A stretch of 7,702 nt of DNA from Vulcanimicrobiota bacterium (lineage in GTDB: Bacteria > Vulcanimicrobiota > Vulcanimicrobiia > Vulcanimicrobiales > Vulcanimicrobiaceae): NCBI GenBank assembly GCA_030040695.1, contig JASHTE010000282.1, positions 1-7,702 on the forward strand, written 5' to 3'. Position numbers and translations under genes: made by a program. Shown here in pieces: positions 1 to 5,404 of this stretch (position 1 is its first letter; each line of letters opens with the position of its first letter). The notes under the pieces were generated by a model. The model saw only the letters and a list, made by a program, of their open reading frames with translations, did no database searches and was not told where the DNA came from.

Positions 1-132
1 ATGACGGTGACGGGCCGCCCGCGCTATGTGTTCTCACGTGGCACGATGGTTGCGGAAGGCGAGACGTTCGTCGGCAAAAAGGGCGCCGGCAAACACATCA
101 AGAGCGATAGGTTCTATCCGGTGCAATTATGA
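1..132 (+). CDS. Dihydropyrimidinase / D-hydantoinase, C-terminal end (partial)
   Basis: Frame 1 is open from the first base and ends at TGA 130-132, giving 43 residues that begin MTVTGRPRYVFSRGTMV and end RFYPVQL. The pattern 'V-x-G-x-P-x-x-V-x-x-R-G ... G-E-x-F-V-G-K-x-G-x-G-K-x-x-x-x-x-R-F' matches the last beta-strands of the cyclic amidohydrolase family (dihydropyrimidinase, hydantoinase), where the small beta-domain returns after the TIM barrel. The enzyme hydrolyses dihydrouracil or dihydrothymine to the N-carbamoyl-beta-amino acid. The metal-binding barrel lies outside the window, so activity cannot be judged. The next gene makes the enzyme for the following step, which supports the call. 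The ATG at base 1 is probably an internal Met. Allantoinase or another amidohydrolase is possible but fits the neighbours less well. Confidence 0.8.
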   Translation: MTVTGRPRYVFSRGTMVAEGETFVGKKGAGKHIKSDRFYPVQL

Positions 133-139
133 TATTCGG

Positions 140-184
140 TCCTTCGACTTCGCTCACTTCGTTCGCTACGCTCAGGATGACAAG
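140..184 (+). repeat. Intergenic 'TTCG/CGCT...GGATGACAA' repeat, copy 1
   Basis: This 45-base element fills nearly all of the gap between the hydantoinase stop and the next start. It opens with TCCTTCGAC, continues as alternating TTCG, CGCT and CACT blocks, and closes with CTCAGGATGACAAG. TCCT near one end and AGGA near the other form a small dyad. A shorter, diverged copy lies at 2657-2700 in the same orientation and in the same kind of place. From general knowledge, very similar elements occur in many copies in a range of bacterial genomes and are often mistranslated as '...FDFAHFVRYAQDD'; that exact string appears here if frame 2 is read through it. AGGA at 174-177 would serve as the ribosome binding site of the following gene. 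Confidence 0.75.
174..177 (+). promoter_or_regulatory. Shine-Dalgarno inside the repeat, fixing the GTG start at 185
   Basis: AGGA lies 7 bases before GTG 185 and is part of the repeat's conserved CTCAGGATGACAAG end. No other plausible start with a binding site precedes the first nitrilase beta-strand (VRIGLIQAHND). The longer reading from ATG 26 would overlap the hydantoinase tail out of frame. Confidence 0.5.
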
Positions 185-1069
185 GTGGAAAGTTTAGTAC
201 GTATCGGCCTGATTCAGGCCCACAACGACGTCGACGGCTCGAAGCCCGTCGAGGAACATAAGAAGGCGGCGATCGAGAAGCACGAGCGCCTGATTCACGA
301 GGCGAAGAAAAAGGGCGCGCAGATCGTCTGCCTTCAAGAGATCTTCTACGGGCCGTACTTCTGCACCGAGCAGACGACGAAGTGGTACGACGCGACGGAG
401 TACATTCCCGACGGCCCGACGACGAAGCGTATGCAGAGGCTCGCGAAGGAGCTCGGCATCGTGCTCGTCGTTCCGATGTACGAAATCGAGGCGCCGGGCT
501 TCTACTACAACACGGCAGCCGTCATCGACGCCGATGGAAGATACCTCGGCAAGTACCGCAAACATCACATCCCGCAAGTGCAAGCGGGCCCTCCCGGCTG
601 CGGCTTCTGGGAGAAGTACTATTTCCGGCCGGGTAATCTCGGCTTTCCCGTCTTCGACACGGCCTTCGCAAAAGTCGGCGTCTACATCTGTTACGATCGC
701 CACTTCCCGGAAGGCGCGCGCATTCTCGGGCTCAACGGTGCAGAGATCGTCTTTAATCCGTCAGCAACCGTAGCGGGCCTCTCCGAGTATCTCTGGAAGC
801 TCGAGCAGCCCGCGCACGCCGTCGCCAACGGCTACTACGTCGGCGCGATCAACCGCGTCGGATTCGAGCCGCCATGGAACATGGGCGAGTTCTATGGCCA
901 GTCGTATCTCGTCGATCCGCGCGGACAGTTCGTCGCGATCGGCAGCCGCGACAAAGACGAGGTCGTCGTCGGCGAAATGGATCGCGATGTCATACGCCAG
1001 GTGCGCGATACATGGCAGTTCTATCGCGATCGCCGTCCGGAGGCATACGAAGAGATGGTCGCCCTCTAA
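185..1069 (+). CDS. pydC: Beta-ureidopropionase (N-carbamoyl-beta-alanine amidohydrolase), nitrilase superfamily
   Basis: This 294-residue protein hydrolyses N-carbamoyl-beta-alanine (or the beta-aminoisobutyrate analogue) to the beta-amino acid, CO2 and ammonia in the cytoplasm. The nitrilase triad is complete: Glu52 in LQEIFYGPYF, Lys126 in GKYRKHHIP, and the nucleophile Cys169 in GVYICYDRHFPEGAR. NPSATVAGLSEYLW and the end region QFYRDRRPEAYEEM are also typical of the beta-ureidopropionase / N-carbamoylputrescine amidase branch. Length is normal for the bacterial family. I chose GTG 185 because the fold begins at VRIGLIQ and AGGA lies 7 bases upstream; the longer frame to ATG 26 runs through the preceding gene and the repeat. 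The stop TAA shares its last base with the next gene's ATG (TAATG), so translation is probably coupled. The hydantoinase tail and permease on either side favour pyrimidine breakdown over putrescine synthesis. I infer the substrate from context. The symbol follows one naming scheme among several. Confidence 0.88.
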   Translation: MESLVRIGLIQAHNDVDGSKPVEEHKKAAIEKHERLIHEAKKKGAQIVCLQEIFYGPYFCTEQTTKWYDATEYIPDGPTTKRMQRLAKELGIVLVVPMYEIEAPGFYYNTAAVIDADGRYLGKYRKHHIPQVQAGPPGCGFWEKYYFRPGNLGFPVFDTAFAKVGVYICYDRHFPEGARILGLNGAEIVFNPSATVAGLSEYLWKLEQPAHAVANGYYVGAINRVGFEPPWNMGEFYGQSYLVDPRGQFVAIGSRDKDEVVVGEMDRDVIRQVRDTWQFYRDRRPEAYEEMVAL

Positions 1070-2643
1070 TGGCGGCGACCGCGACGCAGGTGCAGATCGC
1101 CGACGTCGTCGTCCTGACCGACGCCGCCGAAGCCGAGGCGTCGAGAAACCACTCGACGTGGAACGACGACTTGCGCCCGTGTTCGCTGCGCGAGCACTCG
1201 TGGCCCGCCTCGAAGTTCGCCTCGCTCTGGATCGGCATGTGCCTCTGCCTGCCGACCTACTCGCTCGCGGCTTCAATGATCGCGCTCGGCATGAACTGGT
1301 GGGAATCCGTGCTGACGATCCTCTGCGGCAGCGCGATCGTGATGGGCGCGATCCTGCTCGTCTCGCACGCCGGAACAAAGTTCGGCATTCCGTATCCGGT
1401 CTTCGCGCGGCTCTGGTTCGGAACGCGGGGCGCGCATATTCCCGCGCTCGCGCGCGCGGTGATCGCAGCCGGATGGTTCGGCATCAACTCGTGGTTTGGG
1501 GGACAGGCACTCGATGCGATTCTCGTGCGGCTCGTTCCTGTATGGTCGGGCTTCTCGTGGCACTTAGGGCTTGCGTTTGCGCTCTTCTGGGCGATCAATG
1601 TCGCGATCGCAATGCGTGGGCCGCAAGCCATCGGAAGGCTCGCGCAGATCTCCGCCCCGACGCTTGCCCTCGGCGCGATCGCGCTCTTCGTCTGGGCGAT
1701 TCACAGTGCGGGTGGCTTCGGTCCGCTCCTCGCGCAACCCGCGAAGATTCACGGCAGCGTATTCTGGGTGAGCTTCATTCCCTCCGTTGTCGGTGTGATC
1801 GCTTTCTGGGCGACGCTTGCACTCAACATTCCCGACTACACGCGCTATGCCGTCTCGCAGCGCGCGCAGCTGCGCGGGCAGATTCTCTCGATGCCGCTGA
1901 CGATGGCGCTCTTCTCCTTCGTCGGAATCACCGTGACGTCCGCGACGGTTGCGCTCTTCGGTAGCGCGCTCTGGAACCCAGTGCAGCTCATCGTCAAGTT
2001 CCCGTCGGCGGTCGTCGTGATCGCCGGCATCATCATTATTCTCTCGTCCGTAACGATCAACGTCGGCGCAAACGTTATGGCGCCCGCGCGCGCCTTCGAA
2101 AACCTCTGGCCGCGGCGGATCACCTTCGCATGGGGCGCTGTTCTCACCGGACTGCTCTCGCTTGTGATGCAGCCATGGTACCTGCTCTCGAGTTTCACGA
2201 ACTACATCTTCATATGGCTCGGCGCATACGGCGCTATGCTCGGCGCTTTCGACGGCATCGCCATTGCAGACTACTGGCTCGTGCGCAAGCGGCGCCTCGA
2301 CCTCGCGCAGCTCTACGCTCCGAAAGGCATCTACGCGTACGCCGGCGGCGTCAATCTCTTTGCGGTCGTCGCGCTCGCGATCGGCTGGCTTCTCGCGATC
2401 GCTTGCGCCGTCGTCCTCAGCGTTCACGCGCCGTGGGCCGGCGGTCTGAATGGTTTCTTCACGCGTCTCTCTTCCGGCGGCTGGGCCGTCAGCTTGATCG
2501 GCGGCCTGGCAGCATACGCACTTCTCATGCAGGGCAGCCGGTCTATCATATCGGAAGAGAGATACAACGCGATCACGCGTGCCGAAAGCCCGGCATTGCA
2601 TCCGGACGTCACGTGGACTGCTCCCGCCTCCGATACTGCGTAA
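1069..2643 (+). CDS. NCS1-family nucleobase/hydantoin permease
   Basis: This 524-residue inner-membrane transporter (nucleobase:cation symporter-1 family, relatives of Mhp1, PucI, CodB) should import uracil, thymine, a hydantoin, allantoin or a similar ring. About 12 hydrophobic segments are visible, from residue 50 to about 490, after a polar N-terminus of about 40 residues. Family motifs occur in order: WNDDLRP near 31, GWFGINSWFGGQALD at 135-149, FWATLALNIPDYTRYA at 246-261, NVGANVMAPARAFENLWP at 331-348, and GIAIADYWLVRKRRLDLAQLY at 396-416. Aromatic and polar residues in the second to fourth of these correspond to regions lining the Mhp1 substrate site; exact residue matching needs an alignment. 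The ATG is chosen because TAATG overlaps the preceding stop and the polar NCS1 N-terminus follows; the frame stays open upstream to 874 only as a shadow of pydC. Placement between ring-opening enzymes and an aminotransferase implies it supplies the pathway's substrate. Which ring it carries is not readable from the sequence. Confidence 0.9.
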   Translation: MAATATQVQIADVVVLTDAAEAEASRNHSTWNDDLRPCSLREHSWPASKFASLWIGMCLCLPTYSLAASMIALGMNWWESVLTILCGSAIVMGAILLVSHAGTKFGIPYPVFARLWFGTRGAHIPALARAVIAAGWFGINSWFGGQALDAILVRLVPVWSGFSWHLGLAFALFWAINVAIAMRGPQAIGRLAQISAPTLALGAIALFVWAIHSAGGFGPLLAQPAKIHGSVFWVSFIPSVVGVIAFWATLALNIPDYTRYAVSQRAQLRGQILSMPLTMALFSFVGITVTSATVALFGSALWNPVQLIVKFPSAVVVIAGIIIILSSVTINVGANVMAPARAFENLWPRRITFAWGAVLTGLLSLVMQPWYLLSSFTNYIFIWLGAYGAMLGAFDGIAIADYWLVRKRRLDLAQLYAPKGIYAYAGGVNLFAVVALAIGWLLAIACAVVLSVHAPWAGGLNGFFTRLSSGGWAVSLIGGLAAYALLMQGSRSIISEERYNAITRAESPALHPDVTWTAPASDTA

Positions 2644-2656
2644 CATCAGTCTCTGT

Positions 2657-2700
2657 TCCTCAAAATCGCTCGCTTCGCTCACTAGCTCGGGATGACAAAG
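2657..2700 (+). repeat. Intergenic 'TTCG/CGCT...GGATGACAA' repeat, copy 2
   Basis: This diverged copy of the element at 140-184 fills most of the 60-base gap between the permease stop and the aminotransferase start. It begins TCCTCAAAATCGCTCG, carries CGCTTCGCTCACT in its middle and ends CTCGGGATGACAAAG. The shared core (TCGCTCACT-like blocks plus CTCrGGATGACAA) and identical orientation show common origin. Its GGATGACAA end contains an ATG (2692-2694) in frame with the aminotransferase, so an automatic caller may place the start inside the repeat. GGGA at 2689-2692 may act as a weak ribosome binding site for ATG 2704. Confidence 0.7.
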
Positions 2701-2703
2701 TAT

Positions 2704-4005
2704 ATGAAGATGATGCAAAAGAACAACGCACAGCGCGCCAAGGAGCACCTCTTTGCCGCGCAGCAGACCTACTACGAGCAGCCGCTGACGCTCGTGGGCG
2801 GCGAGGGATCGCGCGTTCGCGACGACGCCGGGAACGAGTATCTCGACGCCTTCGCCGGCATCTGCACGAACACGCTCGGCTATGGCGACACCGAAGTGGC
2901 AGAGGCGGTCGCCGAGCAGGCGAAGGAGCTCATCCACGTCTCGACGCTCTACTTGAACGAACCGATGCTCGACCTCGCCGAGAAGATTGCCGAGATCGCG
3001 CCGGAGGGCATGACGAAGTCCTTCTTCTCCAACTCCGGCTCTGAAGCGAACGAGATGGCGACGCTCATCGCGCGGACATCGTCGCCGAAGAAGTCGGTCG
3101 ACCTCCTGGCGCTCGATCACGCATACCACGGACGCACTGCGTACACGGTGGCACTCGCCGGTCAGAGCCAGTGGCGCAACTTTGCAACACAGATGCCTCA
3201 CGTCGCCTTCGTTCCAAATCCGTATTGCTATCGCTGCCCGCTCGGCATGACGTACCCGTCGTGCGAGATTGCGTGCGCGAAGTATGCAAAGCGCGTCGTC
3301 GAATCGCAGACCGACGGCTCTCCCGCCGCGATGATCGCGGAGACGATTTCGGGTGTCGGCGGGATCATCACGCCTCCACCCGAGTACTTCGCGGTGCTCA
3401 AGGAGACGCTCGCGCCCTACGGCACGCTCCTCATTGCCGATGAAGTGCAGGCTGGATGGGGGCGGCTCGGCGACGGTTGGTTCGGCATGGTTTCATCATA
3501 CGGCGTCATTCCCGACATCATCACGTCGGCGAAAGGGCTTGCGAGTGGTTTCCCGATCGGCATCACGATCACGCGCCCGGAGCTCGCCGATACGTTCAAA
3601 GGTCCGCACATCAACACGTTCGGCGGTAACCCCGTCGCGACGCGCGCTGCCAAAGTGACGATCGATGTCATCGAGAAGCGCGATCTCATCGCAGGCTGCA
3701 AGCGGCGGGGAGAAGAGCTCATGGCCGGCCTGCGCGATCTCGCGGCGAGTTTCGACGTGATCGGCGACGTCCGCGGCAAGGGGCTCATGGTCGGTGTCGA
3801 GCTCGTGCGCGACCGCAAGAGCAAAGCTATTGCGCCGGAGCTCGCAACGAAACTCCTCGAGGAAATGCGCGAGCGCAAGGTGCTCGTTGGGAAGGGCGGA
3901 CGCTACGGCAACGTCTTGCGAATTCAACCGCCGTTCATCTTCGATAGCGATGACATCCACGAGTTCCTAAACGTACTGAAGGAGTCGCTGAGCACACTCA
4001 CCTAG
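2704..4005 (+). CDS. Class III PLP-dependent aminotransferase (AGXT2 / beta-alanine aminotransferase-like)
   Basis: This 433-residue enzyme probably moves the amino group of beta-alanine (or beta-aminoisobutyrate) to pyruvate, glyoxylate or 2-oxoglutarate, giving malonate semialdehyde. Class III fold-type I landmarks are clear: SNSGSEANE for phosphate binding, the HAYHGRT aromatic segment, Asp246 in IADEVQAGWGRLG contacting the PLP ring nitrogen, the Schiff-base Lys277 in TSAKGLASGFPIG, and HINTFGGNPVA. Length is normal. A cysteine cluster C175-x2-C178-x8-C187-x3-C191 follows the HAYHGRT region; comparable cysteines occur in some related aminotransferases. Start choice is uncertain: ATG 2692 lies within the repeat, while 2704, 2710 and 2713 are in frame. 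I prefer 2704, with GGGA 11 bases before it. The neighbours imply the pyrimidine pathway, but 4-aminobutyrate, ornithine-like or alanine:glyoxylate transamination cannot be excluded from sequence alone. Confidence 0.85.
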   Translation: MKMMQKNNAQRAKEHLFAAQQTYYEQPLTLVGGEGSRVRDDAGNEYLDAFAGICTNTLGYGDTEVAEAVAEQAKELIHVSTLYLNEPMLDLAEKIAEIAPEGMTKSFFSNSGSEANEMATLIARTSSPKKSVDLLALDHAYHGRTAYTVALAGQSQWRNFATQMPHVAFVPNPYCYRCPLGMTYPSCEIACAKYAKRVVESQTDGSPAAMIAETISGVGGIITPPPEYFAVLKETLAPYGTLLIADEVQAGWGRLGDGWFGMVSSYGVIPDIITSAKGLASGFPIGITITRPELADTFKGPHINTFGGNPVATRAAKVTIDVIEKRDLIAGCKRRGEELMAGLRDLAASFDVIGDVRGKGLMVGVELVRDRKSKAIAPELATKLLEEMRERKVLVGKGGRYGNVLRIQPPFIFDSDDIHEFLNVLKESLSTLT

Positions 4006-4018
4006 CGCAATCGAAGCA

Positions 4019-4096
4019 TGGTCGGGCCGACTCGATTCGAACGAGCGATCTCAACGCCCCCAGCGTTGCGCGTTAACCAAGCTACGCTACGGCCCG
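4019..4096 (-). tRNA. tRNA-Pro, anticodon GGG
   Basis: Read on the minus strand from 4096, this folds as a complete cloverleaf. The acceptor CGGGCCG (4096-4090) pairs perfectly with CGGCCCG (4029-4023). The D stem GCGT/ACGC encloses a loop containing GG. The anticodon stem CAACG/CGTTG carries the loop CTGGGGG, with anticodon GGG at 4061-4059. A 5-base variable loop follows, then the T stem GCTCG/CGAGT with loop TTCGAAT. The discriminator is A and CCA is encoded at 4021-4019. The bacterial proline identity features C1-G72, A73, G35, G36 and G37 are all present. It lies about 40 bases downstream of the DUF6941-like gene in the same direction and may be co-transcribed with it. Its 3' end is only 13 bases from the end of the convergent aminotransferase gene. 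It reads CCC and, by wobble, CCU codons. Confidence 0.96.
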
Positions 4097-4135
4097 GCGT
4101 GAGCGCTTCTCCTTCGGCGCAGCCTCGCTGAACTC

Positions 4136-4585
4136 TTACGCCGGCGGAAACTGTGCGACGGGACCGGCGCGAACCGAGAACGGCACGCGCCATGAGTCCT
4201 CACACCGGCCGTCTACCTCCACGCGCCACTCGTAGCGAGCACCCGGCGTCAGCGGCATCGGCGGAAAGTTGACCGCGAAGCAGCCGTCGAGCGGCGTCCC
4301 AGGGACGAGCCCAGCCGGCCTTCCCGCCTCGAACACGAAGGGAACCTCGACGTTCTGCTCCTCACCGCTGGGAGCCGTCGGAAAGCGAATCGGGTGACCG
4401 TCCGCGTCGACGAGGAGAATCTTTATGTTGAAGCGGCGGTTTGCGTCGGACCACGGGATTGCCAGCTTTATTGCGACGGCCATCGGCGCGGCCTGCGGTC
4501 CCGTGATCGACCAGCCGCCTCCGAGCACGTAAAGCTTGCCGCCGACAGCCTGCGCGGAATCGCAGAGCAGGATCGTGACGAGCAC
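4136..4585 (-). CDS. Small DUF6941-like protein of unknown function
   Basis: This 149-residue protein has no signal peptide or membrane segment. Its N-terminus, LVTILLCDSAQAVGGKLYVLGGGWSITGP, resembles the family annotated as DUF6941, in which a strand, 'D-x-A', 'G-K-L-Y-V-x-G-G-G-W' and a small beta-sandwich follow in order; I make this match from memory. The remainder is strand-rich, with NIKILLVDADGHPI, VEVPFVFEAGRPAGLVPG and YEWRVEVDGRCEDSWRVPFSVR, as in an immunoglobulin-like or C2-like beta-sandwich. No catalytic motif is visible. The start is GTG 4585, 11 bases after the HU stop, so the two genes are likely co-transcribed; only a weak AGCGGG-type ribosome binding site precedes it. The stop is TAA 4138-4136. 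Function is unknown. Confidence 0.75.
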   Translation of the reverse strand: MLVTILLCDSAQAVGGKLYVLGGGWSITGPQAAPMAVAIKLAIPWSDANRRFNIKILLVDADGHPIRFPTAPSGEEQNVEVPFVFEAGRPAGLVPGTPLDGCFAVNFPPMPLTPGARYEWRVEVDGRCEDSWRVPFSVRAGPVAQFPPA

Positions 4586-4596
4586 GACCCGCTAGC

Positions 4597-4887
4597 TCAC
4601 TTGCTGCGTCGAGCGCCGCCTACGGCGTCTTTGAGCGCCTTACCCGCGACGAAAGCCGGCACGTTCCGCGCCGCGATCTTGATGCGCTCGCCGGTCTTCG
4701 GATTGCGCCCCTCGCGCGCTTTGCGTGGCCGTACGACGAAGCTGCCAAACGGCGTGAGCGCCACGCGCTCACCTTTCTTTAGCGCATCACTGATTTGGTC
4801 GAGGATGAGATCGATGATGTGACCGGCTTGGCGCCTCGACAACTCTCCTCCGTCGGCGACTCTGTCAACGAGATCGGCTTTCGTCAA
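4597..4887 (-). CDS. HU/IHF-family DNA-binding protein
   Basis: This 96-residue nucleoid protein dimerises and bends DNA. The N-terminal helices (TKADLVDRVADGGELSRRQAGHIIDLILDQISDAL, residues 2-36) form the dimer body. LTPFGSFVVRPRKAREGRNPKTGERIKIAARNVPAFVAGKALKDAV (44-89) is the canonical beta-arm, including Pro63 in RNPKTG, the intercalating position. The C-terminus GGARRSK is short and basic, without the long lysine-rich tail of actinobacterial HU. The start is TTG 4887, supported by AAGGAG 8 bases upstream and by the family's usual M-T-K-A-D N-terminus. It lies 30 bases after aroQ and 11 before the DUF6941-like gene. HU and IHF subunits are hard to separate by eye; the RNPxTGE-I-x-I arm fits HU. 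Confidence 0.93.
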   Translation of the reverse strand: MTKADLVDRVADGGELSRRQAGHIIDLILDQISDALKKGERVALTPFGSFVVRPRKAREGRNPKTGERIKIAARNVPAFVAGKALKDAVGGARRSK

Positions 4888-4895
4888 AACTCTTG

Positions 4896-4901
4896 CTCCT
4901 T
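4896..4901 (-). promoter_or_regulatory. Shine-Dalgarno AAGGAG fixing the TTG start of the HU gene
   Basis: On the minus strand AAGGAG is followed by 8 bases and then TTG at 4887-4885. No ATG or GTG at a suitable distance gives the conserved N-terminus TKADLVDRVAD, so this site decides the start. Confidence 0.75.
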
Positions 4902-4917
4902 CACGGCGGCCTATACG

Positions 4918-5352
4918 CTACTTTTCTAGCATCTCCCGCAGGGCGCGCAGCGCGAGCCGGTACGACCCAGCGCCGAAGCCCGTGATGGTTCCCGAGCAGG
5001 CCGACGCCGTGACGCTTCTGCGCCGATACGGCTCTCGAGCCGCGACGTTCGAGAGATGGACTTCGATCACCGGAATGCGAATCGACGCCACCGCGTCCGC
5101 GATTGCGTACGAATAGTGCGCGTACGCCCCCGGATTCAGCACGATGCCGCCGTACTCCGTGCGGGCGGCGTGTAGCGCGTCGATGATCGCTCCCTCCGAG
5201 TTGTGCTGGACGCAGCGAACCTCCATGCCGAGCGCTTTGCCGGTTCGCAGAAGCTCCGCGTCGATTTCCGCGAGCGTCTGCGTGCCGTAGACCTCCGGCT
5301 CGCGCTCCCCAAGCAAGTTGAGGTTCGCTCCGTGGATAACCAAAACACGCAT
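4918..5352 (-). CDS. aroQ: 3-dehydroquinate dehydratase, type II
   Basis: This 144-residue cytoplasmic enzyme makes 3-dehydroshikimate from 3-dehydroquinate, the third step of the shikimate pathway, normally as a dodecamer. The type II signature is intact: HGANLNLLGEREPEVYG holds Arg17 and the catalytic Tyr22, HNSEG is at 50-54, Asn73 lies in LNPGAYAHYSYAIADA, His99 in EVHLSN, and Arg110 in the REPYRRRSV segment, followed by GTITGFGAGSYRLAL. Length is typical. ATG 5352 gives the common M-R-V-L-V-I-H-G-A-N start; GTG 5358, two codons earlier, is an alternative and sits nearer to the weak AGAAG site. The stop is TAG 4920-4918, 30 bases before the HU gene in the same direction. It diverges from hslO across 52 bases. 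Confidence 0.95.
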   Translation of the reverse strand: MRVLVIHGANLNLLGEREPEVYGTQTLAEIDAELLRTGKALGMEVRCVQHNSEGAIIDALHAARTEYGGIVLNPGAYAHYSYAIADAVASIRIPVIEVHLSNVAAREPYRRRSVTASACSGTITGFGAGSYRLALRALREMLEK

Positions 5353-5404
5353 TGGCACGTTGCTTCTGGGAGGAAAAGGCGCAGCCCTCGAACGAGACCG
5401 CGCG
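5353..5404. promoter_or_regulatory. Short divergent leader between aroQ and hslO
   Basis: These 52 bases are the only non-coding DNA between the two divergent starts, so at least one promoter must lie here or inside a neighbouring coding region. On the + strand GGGAGGA at 5368-5374 is a strong Shine-Dalgarno-like string, but it lies about 30 bases before the preferred hslO start. I see no convincing -35/-10 pair on either strand. Confidence 0.35.

Noticed and set aside
26..184. N-terminal extension of the ureidopropionase frame back to ATG 26
   Set aside because: It runs out of frame through the hydantoinase tail and then translates the repeat; the extra residues match no nitrilase N-terminus.
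1564..3201. Minus-strand open frame of 545 codons under the permease and aminotransferase
   Set aside because: It is an antisense shadow typical of GC-rich DNA, Arg/Glu/Asp-rich with no domain, and spans two well-supported genes plus their gap.
4019..4096. tRNA-Pro as a mobile-element attachment site
   Set aside because: No integrase, no direct repeat of the tRNA 3' end within the window, and the neighbours are housekeeping or catabolic genes.
4097..4135. Possible terminator after the DUF6941-like gene
   Set aside because: Only a three-base GGC/GCC hairpin is visible, with no T-run on the minus strand.
5353..5366. Sigma-54-like TGGCACG and TTGC elements before hslO
   Set aside because: The two half-sites are directly adjacent, whereas sigma-54 promoters need about four bases between them.
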